Below are positions 42,380 to 52,948 of a stretch of DNA of 64,000 nt, piece by piece. Within the stretch, counting starts at the first letter, position 1. The number at the start of each line of letters is the position of its first letter. The notes under the pieces are model-generated. The model saw only the letters and a program-made list of their open reading frames with translations, ran no database searches and had not been told where the DNA came from. This stretch comes from Belnapia sp. F-4-1. GTDB lineage: Bacteria > Pseudomonadota > Alphaproteobacteria > Acetobacterales > Acetobacteraceae. The stretch spans positions 2,434,818 to 2,498,817 of the forward strand of contig NZ_KN676113.1 in assembly GCF_000802185.1 (NCBI RefSeq), in the 5' to 3' direction. A program made the translations under genes and the position numbers.

Positions 42380-43558
42380 TCAGCCAGCCGAGGGGAACAG
42401 CCGCGCGGAGGCGAGGCGCGCGCCTTCGGCCAGGCTGCGGAGCTTTGCCCAGACCACGTCCGGCGCCACGCGCCCGCGGCCGGCCGAGGTGTCGAAGCCG
42501 CAATCCGTGCCGACCAGCACCCGGCGCGGGTCGCCCACCGCCCGCGCCACGCGCTCGATCCGCTCGGCCACCACTTCCGGGTGCTCGACGAAATTGGTCA
42601 GCGTGTCGATCACCCCGGCGACCATCAGCTGGTCCGCCGCCAGCGGCATGCGCTCCAGGCAGCGGACCTCATGCGCATGGCGCGGATTGGCGAAGGGCAG
42701 CACCAGGGCGCCGACATCGGCGCGCAGCAGGATCGGCAGGATGTCCTCGAGCGGCACGTCCCGGTCGTGCGGCGCCTCGTAGTTGCCCCAGCAGACATGC
42801 AGCCGCACCCGGTCGCGCGGGATGCCCGCCAGCGCGCGGTTGATCGCCGTCACCACCCGCTCGACGAAGCCGAGGAAATCCGTCAGCGGACGGTCGCGGT
42901 AGGAGCAGTGCCGCTCCAGCGCTAGGTCGGGGCAGTCGAGCTGCAGCACCCAGCCGCGCGCGACGACGGCGCGGTACTCGACCGCCAGCGCTTCGGCCAG
43001 CGCCGCCAGATAGGCCTCCTCTGTGTCGTAGTGTCGGTTCTGCACGATGGAGGCGATGATTCCAGGCGAGGGCGCGGTCAGGAAGGCCTCGGCATAGCGC
43101 CCGGTCGCCGGCGCGAGCGCGGCCGCGAAGTCGTCGCACTCTGCCTCGATCACCCCGGTATCGGCATAGGCAACGGGGCCGATGGCGGCGGGCAGCAGGG
43201 CGGTGTTGCTCACTGCCTCCTTGGTGCCGGCCTGGCGGGTGAACTCGGCCTTGAACTCCGGATAGGCGTCGATATCGGCGAAGGTGGTGCGGATGCTCTC
43301 GCCGCCGATGCCGGTGAGCCGATGGCGGAGATAGAGCGCGAAGCTGTCCCGCTGCTGCTCGCCGTTGTTGATGACGTCGAGCCCGGCCTCGATCTGGGCC
43401 GGGATGATGCGTCCCAGCGCCTCCCGCCCGGCTGCGTCGATCGCCGCCGGGTCCACGGCCTCGCCACGGGCCCGGCGCGCATAGAGCTGCGTCAGGCCGG
43501 GCGGCCGCGGCAGGCTGCCGGTATGCGTCGTAAGGATGCGGTGTTCGGAACGCTGCAT
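42380..43558 (-). CDS. Cobalamin-independent methionine synthase (MetE) C-terminal-domain protein
   Basis: A 392-residue protein corresponding to the catalytic half of MetE; the full enzyme is about 750 residues. Zinc and substrate motifs are LTTHTGSLPRP at the start, INNGEQQRDSF, LHVCWGNYE (His and Cys ligands) and GTDCGFDTSAGRG (Cys ligand). Stand-alone versions act as methyltransferases with varied methyl donors, and several are in catabolic clusters. It is followed by the CxxC microprotein and diverges from the branched-chain-type receptor gene. Methionine synthesis is possible, but the missing N-domain and context argue for another thiol or methyl transfer. Confidence 0.85.
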   Translation of the reverse strand: MQRSEHRILTTHTGSLPRPPGLTQLYARRARGEAVDPAAIDAAGREALGRIIPAQIEAGLDVINNGEQQRDSFALYLRHRLTGIGGESIRTTFADIDAYPEFKAEFTRQAGTKEAVSNTALLPAAIGPVAYADTGVIEAECDDFAAALAPATGRYAEAFLTAPSPGIIASIVQNRHYDTEEAYLAALAEALAVEYRAVVARGWVLQLDCPDLALERHCSYRDRPLTDFLGFVERVVTAINRALAGIPRDRVRLHVCWGNYEAPHDRDVPLEDILPILLRADVGALVLPFANPRHAHEVRCLERMPLAADQLMVAGVIDTLTNFVEHPEVVAERIERVARAVGDPRRVLVGTDCGFDTSAGRGRVAPDVVWAKLRSLAEGARLASARLFPSAG

Positions 43559-43850
43559 GATGTCGGATTCCCCCGCGGTGCCGCGCCAGCCAGGGCGAGC
43601 CCGTTGCAGGCATCATAAGGCCCCGGGTTCGGTGGAGGCCATCCGGGATGGGCCTTGCGCATGCAGGCGCGGCTGATGCCTTTGTGATCGCCGGCCCGCA
43701 GTCCCACGGTCCGCTACGGCGGCGTCGGACCCGGGGTGCGGGGCGGTTACGCTTCGCGGCTCCGTCGTGTACAGGATTTCCCCAAGCCGGCATGGCGACG
43801 GGCGCCGCGCATCGCGGCCCCGAATCGTCGGCGGCACCACGGGAGGACTC

Positions 43851-45092
43851 ATGACCATCGGCCGGCGTGCCCTATTCGGCGCTTCATCTCTTGCCCTGCT
43901 CTCCGCACCCAGGCTTGCCAGGGCGCAGCCAGCAGACAACCTCATCCGGCTGGGCGCGCTGACCGACATGTCCGGGCCCTACAAGGATGTCGAAGGGCCC
44001 ACAGGCACCGCATGCGTGCAACAGGCGGTGGCGGAGTTCACCGCGCAGAACCCCGGCATCCGCGTTGAGATCGTGCGTGCGGATCATCAGAACCGGCCGG
44101 ATATCGCAAGTGCTATCGTCCGGGAATGGATCGACCGGGCCGGGGTCGACGCCCTCGTCCAGGTCGGCAACACCGCCGTGGCGCTGGCCGCCAATACCGT
44201 TGCGCGTGAAAAGGACAAGGTCCATCTGAACACGGGCGCCCTGTCCTCCGTGCTGACCGGCGCCCAATGCTCCCCCAACCTCGTGCACGGCCCGCTCGAC
44301 ACCTGGGCCATGGGGCATGCCACCGCCACGGCGCTGACGAAGGCGGGCGGCGACAGCTGGTTCTTCGTCACGGCGGATTATGCCTTCGGCCACGCCTTGC
44401 AGGAGGATGCATCCCAGTTCGTCCGGGCTGCCGGCGGCAAGGTCGTCGGCAGCGTGCGGCACCCATTCCCCGGAACCACCGACTTCGCCTCCTTCCTGCT
44501 GCAGGCCCAGTCGAGCCGGGCCAAGGTCATCGCGCTGGCGCATTCCGGGGTGGACCTCATCAACTGCATGAAGCAGACGCAGGAGTTCGGCCTGACGCGA
44601 CGCGGCAACAAGGTCGCCGGCCTGGGTGCCTTCATCACGGATGTCGCCGGCATGGGCCTGCCGCTCGCCCAGGGCCTGGTGCTGACCGAAAGCTTCTACT
44701 GGGACCTGAACGACCGCACCCGCGCCTTCTACAACCGCGTCAAGCCACGCTTCGAGCGGCCGACCGTATTGCCGAACTCCCTGCATGCCGGTGCCTATGC
44801 GGCAACCGTCCATTACCTCAAGACGGTGAAGGAGATGGGCGTGGCCGAGGCCAAGCGGTCGGGCCAGCGGACGGTCGAGCGGATGAAGGCGATGCCGACC
44901 GATGACGATGCCTTCGGCCAGGGCATGATCCGCCAGGACGGGCAGATGATCGTCCCGGTTCACCTGTTCCAGGTGAAGACGCCGGAGGAGAGCCGCAACC
45001 CCGCCGACGTCTTCAAGGTGCTGGAGACCGTGCCGGCCGAGCAGGCCTTCCGCCCCCTTGCGGAAGGCGGTTGCCCGCTGGTTCGGACCTGA
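43851..45092 (+). CDS. Branched-chain amino-acid-type ABC substrate-binding protein
   Basis: A 413-residue Peripla_BP_6 receptor with Tat signal MTIGRRALFGASSLALLSAP. IRLGALTDMSGPYKDVEGPT is the LivJ-type opening, FVTADYAFGHALQEDASQFV the central hinge, and VHYLKTVKEMGVAEAKRSGQ the C-terminal lobe. A GGGAGGA site precedes ATG 43851. Relatives bind amino acids, amides or aromatic acids. No LivHMGF genes are in the window. It is convergent with the Baeyer-Villiger monooxygenase gene and diverges from the MetE-like gene. Confidence 0.9.
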   Translation: MTIGRRALFGASSLALLSAPRLARAQPADNLIRLGALTDMSGPYKDVEGPTGTACVQQAVAEFTAQNPGIRVEIVRADHQNRPDIASAIVREWIDRAGVDALVQVGNTAVALAANTVAREKDKVHLNTGALSSVLTGAQCSPNLVHGPLDTWAMGHATATALTKAGGDSWFFVTADYAFGHALQEDASQFVRAAGGKVVGSVRHPFPGTTDFASFLLQAQSSRAKVIALAHSGVDLINCMKQTQEFGLTRRGNKVAGLGAFITDVAGMGLPLAQGLVLTESFYWDLNDRTRAFYNRVKPRFERPTVLPNSLHAGAYAATVHYLKTVKEMGVAEAKRSGQRTVERMKAMPTDDDAFGQGMIRQDGQMIVPVHLFQVKTPEESRNPADVFKVLETVPAEQAFRPLAEGGCPLVRT

Positions 45093-45101
45093 CGGTGCCG
45101 T

Positions 45102-46727
<1,626 letters not shown>

Positions 46728-46771
46728 GGGGTTGATGCTCCTTGGAGTCTCGGTTCGAGCGGGAGTTCGGC

Positions 46772-47575
46772 TCAGGCCGCAGTCACGCCGCCATCGACCA
46801 CGAGGCCGGCGCCGTTCATGTAGCCGGCGTCGTCGGAGGCAAGGAACACGATGCCCTTGGCGATGTCCGAGGCCATGCCGAGACGGCCCCACGGGACCGA
46901 ATCCATTGCGACCTTCCGCGCCGGGGCGGTGTCGTTGCTGCCGGTCCGCTGCGCGCGGGCGACAAAGGTCTGCTCGCCCATATCCGTCTCGATCACGCCG
47001 GGATGGATGGAGTTGACGCGGATCCGGTAGCCCTTGCGCCCGAACTCCAGCGCGGCCGACTTGGTGAACAGCGTCACCCCGCCCTTCGTCATCGAATAGA
47101 GCGGGTCGAACTGCGAGCCGACGATGCCGGCGATGGAGGCGAGGTTGACGATGGCGCTGCCATGCTCGGAGGAGGCCGCCGCCTCCCGCAGCGCCGGCAC
47201 GGCAAGTCGGGTACCGAGGAAGACGCCGGTCATGTTGACGGCGACAAGCCGGTCCCATTCCGCGAGGGTCACGTCCTCGATCGACTTGCCGATGAAGACG
47301 CCGGCGTTGTTCACCAGGATGTCGAGCTTGCCGAACCGCGTGGTGGCAAGTCCGATGGCAGCCCGCCAGTCCTCCTCGCGCGTCACGTCGAGATGGGCGT
47401 ACTCCGCCTGGCCGCCCTCGCCGCGGATGGCCTCGACGGTCGCCCGCCCGGCCTCGTCGAGGATGTCGGCGACCACCACTGCCGCGCCCGCCTTCGCCAT
47501 CAGCCGGGCGGCCTCGCCGCCGATGCCGCGCGCCGCGCCCGAAACCAACGCAACCTTGCCGTCGAGCCTGTTCAT
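46772..47575 (-). CDS. Short-chain dehydrogenase/reductase
   Basis: A 267-residue SDR. LVSGAARGIGGEAARLM is the nucleotide-binding glycine motif, NNAG follows at LDILVNNAGVFIG, and the catalytic Ser/Tyr/Lys set is NLASIAGIVGSQFDPLYSMTK. DGGVTAA ends the chain in the usual way. ATG 47575 (MNRLDGKVALVSG) is the family start. It lies upstream of the Baeyer-Villiger gene on the same strand and probably forms a two-gene unit for alcohol-to-ester conversion. The substrate is not predictable. Confidence 0.92.
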   Translation of the reverse strand: MNRLDGKVALVSGAARGIGGEAARLMAKAGAAVVVADILDEAGRATVEAIRGEGGQAEYAHLDVTREEDWRAAIGLATTRFGKLDILVNNAGVFIGKSIEDVTLAEWDRLVAVNMTGVFLGTRLAVPALREAAASSEHGSAIVNLASIAGIVGSQFDPLYSMTKGGVTLFTKSAALEFGRKGYRIRVNSIHPGVIETDMGEQTFVARAQRTGSNDTAPARKVAMDSVPWGRLGMASDIAKGIVFLASDDAGYMNGAGLVVDGGVTAA

Positions 47576-47718
47576 CGATGCGATTCCGTTTCTTGGACGA
47601 AGGGATGCTCTGCTTGGCATCTCTCGCACCAGCTTACGGAACCGGGAACCCGGCCGATAGTCGGCTCCCGTGCCATCGATGAGGTATGGCGGGCCAGCCC
47701 TGGCGATGTCCCTGGCGG

Positions 47719-48750
47719 TCAGGCCTTGGCGCGGTGGGCGGCAAGCCGTTCGGCATATTCGATGGCCTCGATCAGGCTGCGCTCGCTGGCGATGCCGCGT
47801 CCGGCGATGTCGAAGGCGGTGCCGTGGTCGACCGAGGTGCGGATGATGGGCAGGCCGAGGGTGATGTTGACGCCCGACAACGCGTCCCATTTACCGGTCG
47901 CAGGATCGACGTTGAAGCCGAGCAGCTTGACCGGAATGTGCCCCTGGTCGTGATACATCGCCACCACCGCGTCGTACTGGCCGGCCCGCAGCTTAACGAA
48001 GACGGTATCGCCCGGCACCGGGCCGGATACCACCAATCCGTCCCGAACCGCCTGGGCGATGGTGGGCTCGGAAACCTCGATGTCCTCCCGGCCGAACAGC
48101 CCGCCCTCGCCGGCATGCGGGTTGAGGGCGGCGACGGCGATGCGCGGCTCCCGGATGCCCAGGCCGAGCAGGGCCTCCTGTGTCAGGTCCAGCACCAGGC
48201 GCAGGCGCTCGGGCGTCAGCCGCTTCGGCACGTCCTGCAGCGCCACATGGGTGGTCACGTGGCTGACCCGCATGTTGCCGTGCGCCAGCAGCATCACCGA
48301 GCCCTTCACCCCGGTCAGCGATGCCAGCATCTCGGTGTGGCCGGCATAGTGGTAGCCGGCCTTGTTCAGCGCCTCCTTGTTCAGCGGCGCGGTGACGATG
48401 GCGCCGGCTCGGCCGGATTGCGCCAGCCGCACGCCCTGCTCGACCGCGAGATAGGCGAAGCGGCCGCCATCGGCCGAGAGCACCCCGGGCTCAATCGGCG
48501 CACCCTCCGGGCCGGCCTGCAGGAAGCACAGGGCCGGCCAGTCGTCCTGTTCGGCAGAGACCTCGGGGATGGCGAGCCCGGGCGACAGCGCGGCGCGGGC
48601 GCGTTCCAGCGCCCTGCCGCTGCCGATCACGAGCAGCCGCAGCTCGCCGGCCTCGATGCGCCCACGCAGCGCCTCGCAGGCCTTGACGATGATCTCGGGC
48701 CCGATCCCGGCGGGATCGCCCATGGTGATCGCAAGGTGCCGTGGCGTCAT
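47719..48750 (-). CDS. pdxA2: PdxA2-type 4-phosphate dehydrogenase
   Basis: A 343-residue dehydrogenase of the PdxA family. Divalent-metal His ligands are in YAGHTEMLASLTG, AMYHDQGHIPVKLL and TSVDHGTAFDIAG. True PdxA makes pyridoxine precursor, but adjacency and ATGA overlap with a four-carbon acid-sugar kinase identify the PdxA2 branch, which oxidises D-threonate or D-erythronate 4-phosphate to an unstable keto acid that gives dihydroxyacetone phosphate. It acts in the cytoplasm after the kinase. A pyridoxine role cannot be excluded. Confidence 0.85.
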   Translation of the reverse strand: MTPRHLAITMGDPAGIGPEIIVKACEALRGRIEAGELRLLVIGSGRALERARAALSPGLAIPEVSAEQDDWPALCFLQAGPEGAPIEPGVLSADGGRFAYLAVEQGVRLAQSGRAGAIVTAPLNKEALNKAGYHYAGHTEMLASLTGVKGSVMLLAHGNMRVSHVTTHVALQDVPKRLTPERLRLVLDLTQEALLGLGIREPRIAVAALNPHAGEGGLFGREDIEVSEPTIAQAVRDGLVVSGPVPGDTVFVKLRAGQYDAVVAMYHDQGHIPVKLLGFNVDPATGKWDALSGVNITLGLPIIRTSVDHGTAFDIAGRGIASERSLIEAIEYAERLAAHRAKA

Positions 48751-49886
48751 TGGTGGATGCTCCCGATGGGCAGGCCGTTATGGCCGAGAAGGTCGCGCCA
48801 GAGTGCGTCTGTGCCGAAGGCGCCGGATTTGGAGACGACCGCGACGCCGTCCCAGGCGCCGCCCTGCATGACCGAGCGCGGGATGCCCGGCGCGATCAGC
48901 CCCGCCGTCCGCAGCGACCGCGCCCCGAGGCCGCGGCAGAGCGCCCGCAAGGTTTCGCCGCCGGCGGCGATAAGGGTGCCGGGGCGCGGCAGGCAGTGCG
49001 CCAGGGCGACGAAGGCGGCCTCGATGCGGCGCGCGGCATCGTCGCGGGCCAGCCCGGGCGGGAGGTCGAGGCTTGCCAGCGCCACGCCGGTCGCCGCCAT
49101 CCGCCGCGCGATGTCCGCTGCGCCGGCGCTGCCCCCCTCCGCGATCCGGAGCCAGCTCGGGCCACTGGCCGCCAGCTGCCGCGCCGTCACCGCCTGGTCG
49201 GAGCCGAACAGCCCGAGCACCGGGGCTTCGAGCAGGGTCGAGGGCCGCACCTTGGCCTCGCCGGCCAGCGCGCGGGCCAGCCCGCCGCTGCCGCACCACA
49301 GCACCGGCCCCTGCGCCGCGCGGCCCAGCGTGGCGAGGCGCGCGAGATCCTCCTCGGTCACGGCATCGAACACGGCGATGCCGGGCGGCAGCGGCGCATC
49401 GGTGCGTCCCGTCTTGGCCGGCAGCCCCTCTGCCGCCAGCATGTCCGGCAGGCTTCGCTCCCCGGCCGGCGACCAGCCGCCCTCCGGCTGTCCCACCATC
49501 AGGCGCCCGCCGCGGGTGATGCGGCCCTGCGCCGGGAAGGCGGGGGCGAGGACGCAGTGGCGCCAGGCGCCCAGCCGGAGGCAGGCGGCGAGTTCGGCGG
49601 CGACATGGCCGCGCAGCAGGCTGTCCACCTTCTTGTAGGCGATGCCCGCACCGGCCAGCGCCGGGGCCAGGGAGCCGACCCGTGCGATGGCGGCATCGCG
49701 CGTGGCCTCCCGGGTGCCGGAGTCCAGCGCGACGCTGCCGGGGGGCGAGGCCGCCTCAGTCATGCCGTCCCAGAGAACCTCCACCAGCCCGCAGAGCGCG
49801 GTGAGCTCGGCAGCGGTGTCCAGCGCCCCGGTGAGGTCGTCGGCAAGCAGGCGGAGCCGGGGGCCGGGTGCATCAGTCATCGTCAT
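48747..49886 (-). CDS. Four-carbon acid sugar kinase (DUF1537)
   Basis: A 379-residue kinase. The N-terminal substrate domain has LLADDLTGALDTAAELT and YKKVDSLLRGHVAAELA; the C-terminal nucleotide domain has LIAAGGETLRALCRGLGARS. The family phosphorylates D-threonate, L-threonate or D-erythronate at C4, and PdxA2 then oxidises the product. The start ATGA-overlaps the truncated IclR frame; ATG 49880 is an alternative. It is somewhat shorter than the usual 410-430 residues, so some loops may be trimmed. Confidence 0.88.
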   Translation of the reverse strand: MTMTDAPGPRLRLLADDLTGALDTAAELTALCGLVEVLWDGMTEAASPPGSVALDSGTREATRDAAIARVGSLAPALAGAGIAYKKVDSLLRGHVAAELAACLRLGAWRHCVLAPAFPAQGRITRGGRLMVGQPEGGWSPAGERSLPDMLAAEGLPAKTGRTDAPLPPGIAVFDAVTEEDLARLATLGRAAQGPVLWCGSGGLARALAGEAKVRPSTLLEAPVLGLFGSDQAVTARQLAASGPSWLRIAEGGSAGAADIARRMAATGVALASLDLPPGLARDDAARRIEAAFVALAHCLPRPGTLIAAGGETLRALCRGLGARSLRTAGLIAPGIPRSVMQGGAWDGVAVVSKSGAFGTDALWRDLLGHNGLPIGSIHQ

Positions 49887-50155
49887 GCCGCGGGCACCCC
49901 GATGGCGCCCGGCGGCAGGCGCGCCCCATCGCTCGGCTCCGCCGCCAGGTCCCGCGCCCGCGGCATGGCCAAGGTGGCAATCAGGCGGAAGGCGATGCCG
50001 CGGTCGAGCCCGGCGCGGTCCGCGACCTCGGCGACGGTCAGCGCGGGCAGGTTTCGGCCGAAGGTCCTGGCCACAGGCTGAACCTGGTTTTTGGGGTTGT
50101 ACGAAGCCTTCGGCGGCTCCGTCCCGGCCTGAGCCCGAGAGACGTCTTCCGGCAC
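49883..50155 (-). pseudogene. Truncated IclR-type helix-turn-helix
   Basis: A 90-residue frame whose middle part (LPALTVAEVADRAGLDRGIA plus FRLIATLA) matches the IclR N-terminal winged-helix. The expected wing and effector domain are absent: after ATLAMPRARDLAAEPSDGAR the sequence becomes proline-rich and ends in the kinase start. Acid-sugar kinase/PdxA2 operons are often controlled by IclR or GntR regulators, so this is probably the worn remnant of the local regulator. It could still be translated as a short DNA-binding protein. Confidence 0.5.
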
Positions 50156-50400
50156 CGCGCTGCGTCCTTTGCGTCCGAGGCGGCTCGCCGGCGCCTAGGA
50201 GTCGTTGCCTCACCGTTGATCGGAATGCGAACATTCGTTCGATGTGCGAAGCTCGGGTAATCCTACCGGGACTTCGGCGTCAAGCACTGGCCGGGCCGGC
50301 CCCCCTGCCGCCGGAGCGGCGTCCGGCGCTTGCCAAGCCCGGCGGGACCGGCTGCACTCCGCCCCAGCCACCAGCCTGCCGGGGAGCCGCCGCCATTCCC

Positions 50401-51735
50401 ATGATCCTCGCCGCCAATGCGAATGCCCAAGGGTCCCATGTCGGCGAATGGCGCCATCCGGATGCCTGGGACCGTCCGGCCAGCAACCTTGAGAATGCCG
50501 TGCGCCTGGCCCGCATCGCCGAGGCCGGACTGTTCGATCTGCTCTTTCTCGCCGATGGCAACGGCGTGCGGAACCTCGACAAGCCAGACCTCTTCGCCGC
50601 CACCAGCCCCTCCGACCGGCCGGCGGTGTTCGAGCCGGTGACGCTGCTCTCGGCGCTGGCCATGGTGACGCGGCATATCGGCCTCGTCGCCACCACCACG
50701 ACGACCTATGACGAGCCCTATGCGGTGGCGCGGCGCTTCGCCTCGCTCGACCATATCAGCGGCGGGCGTGCGGGCTGGAACCTCGTCACCACCTCGAACC
50801 CGGGCGATGCGCTGAACTTCAGCAAGGAGGCGCATGCGCCACGCGAGGATCGCTACGCCCGTGCCGGCGAATTCGCCGACATCGTCAAGGGCTTGTGGGA
50901 CTCCTGGGCCGACGATGCCTTCCCGCAGGACAAGGCCAGCGGGCGCTTCCTCGATCCGGCGCGGGTCCATGCGCTGAACCACAAGGGCGAGCATTTCTCG
51001 GTCGCCGGGCCGCTGAACGCGCCGCGCCTGGTGCAGGGCCATCCAGTGATCTTCTCGGCCGGGCAATCGGAGATGGGCAAGGAGCTCTCGGCCCGCACCG
51101 CCGATTGCGTCTTCGCCATCGAGGGGACGATCGAGCGCGCCCGCATGCTCTATGCCGACCTCAAGGCGCGCCTGCCGCGCTACGGCCGCAGGCCGGAAAG
51201 CCTGAAGGTCCTGAGCGGCGTCACCATCTTCGTCGGCGAGACGGAAGCCGAGGCCGATGCACTGTTCCAGGCGCTGGAGGATCTCGTCTCCCCCGCGGTC
51301 GGCCTCGACTACCTCTCCAAGATGATCGGCCACCGCATGGCGGGCTACGCGCTCGACGAACCGATGCCCGATCTCGAGGCGGAGCATGTCGGGCCGACCG
51401 GCATCGGCAAGGCGATCCTCGGCGTGGCCCGCGCGGAAGGGCTGACGGTGCGGCAGACCTACAAGCGCATCCTGCCGCAGATGGCGGGTAACCTGTTCAA
51501 GGGCAGCGCCCGGCAGATCGCCGACCTGATGGAAGAGTGGTACCGGACGGAGGCCTGCGACGGCTTCATGATCGCCGCCCCGGTGGTGCCAACGGGGCTC
51601 GAGCGCTTCATCCGGCTCGTGGTGCCGGAGCTGCAACGCCGCGGCCTGTTCCGCACGGCTTATGAGGGCCGGACGCTCCGGGACAATCTCGGCCTGCCGC
51701 GCCCCGCCAACCGCTTCTTCTCCGAGCTCGCCTGA
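50401..51735 (+). CDS. LLM-class flavin-dependent monooxygenase (NtaA/DszA type)
   Basis: A 444-residue F420/FMN-type monooxygenase of the NtaA/SnaA/DszA family. SHVGEWRHPDAWD is the family opening. FDLLFLADGNGVRN, TTTTYDEPYAVARRFASLDH with ISGGRAGWNLVTTSN, and PVIFSAGQSEMGKELSARTA follow in order. Members use reduced flavin from a separate reductase to attack nitrilotriacetate, sulfur heterocycles or alkanesulfonate-like compounds. ATG 50401 is used though no strong ribosome site is visible. It shares one base with the Bug gene that follows (TGATG), so uptake and oxidation are coupled. Confidence 0.9.
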   Translation: MILAANANAQGSHVGEWRHPDAWDRPASNLENAVRLARIAEAGLFDLLFLADGNGVRNLDKPDLFAATSPSDRPAVFEPVTLLSALAMVTRHIGLVATTTTTYDEPYAVARRFASLDHISGGRAGWNLVTTSNPGDALNFSKEAHAPREDRYARAGEFADIVKGLWDSWADDAFPQDKASGRFLDPARVHALNHKGEHFSVAGPLNAPRLVQGHPVIFSAGQSEMGKELSARTADCVFAIEGTIERARMLYADLKARLPRYGRRPESLKVLSGVTIFVGETEAEADALFQALEDLVSPAVGLDYLSKMIGHRMAGYALDEPMPDLEAEHVGPTGIGKAILGVARAEGLTVRQTYKRILPQMAGNLFKGSARQIADLMEEWYRTEACDGFMIAAPVVPTGLERFIRLVVPELQRRGLFRTAYEGRTLRDNLGLPRPANRFFSELA

Positions 51736-52691
51736 TGCCGCGCCGCCGCACCCTCCTCGCCGCCCTCGCCCTGCCGGCCATCGCGCGTGCCGAGGCCTGG
51801 CCGGCGCGGCCGCTCCGCGTCGTCGTGCCCTTCGCGCCCGGCGGCGCCACCGACCTCATCGCCCGGCTGGTCGCGGAGCGGCTGGCCACCCCGCTCGGGC
51901 AGCAGGTGGCGGTCGAGAACCGCGCGGGCGCCTTCGGCATCCTCGGCGCCGATGCTGTGGCCAAGGCGCCGGCCGATGGCTACACGCTGCTCGCCGCCAG
52001 CCCGGGACCGATGGCGGTGAACCCCTATGTCTACAAGACGCTGCCCTACGACCCGGAGCGCGACCTCTGCGGCGTCTCCATGGTGGCGACGATCCCCTAT
52101 GTGATGATCGTCCCCGCCTCGCTCGGCGTCTCTTCCGTGCCGGAGTTCCTGGCGCTGGCCCGCGCCCGGCCCGGCGCGATCAATTTCGCCACCTCCGGCA
52201 TGGCCTCCCGCCTCACCGTCGAGATGTTCCGCGCGCTCGCCGGCGGCGTGCCGATGGAGATGGTGCAGTACCGGGGCGGCGCCCCGGCGCGGACCGACCT
52301 GCTGGCGGGGCGGATCCAGCTGGTGATCGAGCAGGCGCCCTCCTTCCTCGAGGATTTCCGCGCCGGCACGCTGCGCCCGTTGGCGGTGGGCGGCGCCCGG
52401 CGCTTCGCCCTGCTGCCCGAGGTGCCGACGCTGCAGGAAGCCGGCATCCCTGGCTACGAGGCTGCAGCCTGGCTTGGCTACGCCGCCCCCGCGGGCACGC
52501 CGATGACGGTCCGCAGGCGACTGGCGGAGGAGATCGACCGCATCCTTCTGCTGCCGGAGGTGCGCGAGAGGCTGGCGAGCTGGGGCGCGGAGCCGGTGGG
52601 TGGCCCGCCCGAGGCGATGGACCGCCTGCTCGCCGCGGAACGGGCCCGATGGCAGGATGTCGTGCGCCGCGCCGGGATCGAACGGGAATAG
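51735..52691 (+). CDS. Bug/TctC family binding protein, LLM-coupled
   Basis: A 318-residue periplasmic receptor with signal PRRRTLLAALALPAIARAEA. LRVVVPFAPGGATDLIARLV and VAVENRAGAFGILGADAVAK form the N-lobe, and LPEVPTLQEAGIPGYEAAAW the C-lobe. TGATG overlap with the flavin monooxygenase suggests that its ligand is the oxygenase substrate, which would be a carboxylate-bearing xenobiotic or chelator. TctAB partners are absent from the window. Confidence 0.9.
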   Translation: MPRRRTLLAALALPAIARAEAWPARPLRVVVPFAPGGATDLIARLVAERLATPLGQQVAVENRAGAFGILGADAVAKAPADGYTLLAASPGPMAVNPYVYKTLPYDPERDLCGVSMVATIPYVMIVPASLGVSSVPEFLALARARPGAINFATSGMASRLTVEMFRALAGGVPMEMVQYRGGAPARTDLLAGRIQLVIEQAPSFLEDFRAGTLRPLAVGGARRFALLPEVPTLQEAGIPGYEAAAWLGYAAPAGTPMTVRRRLAEEIDRILLLPEVRERLASWGAEPVGGPPEAMDRLLAAERARWQDVVRRAGIERE

Positions 52692-52948
52692 CGATCCTCC
52701 GCCTGCCAGGCCTGCGGGGCCGGCGATCGAGCTGCAGCCCCTCGGCTTCGGCGAAGCAAGCCCCGCGGCAGGGCAGGGGGCGGCGCCGAAGGGTACTGGC
52801 CTAACGGTCCCCGATTACCTATCCATGCGCCCTGCGCCGTAACACGGAATGGGACATTGCCGACACAAACGGTCCGAAATGCCAGGTTCGCCGCCGCTTT
52901 GCCGATGAGGCCCGGGCTTCCCCCGCCCGGCACCAGCCGCCGCCGGCC

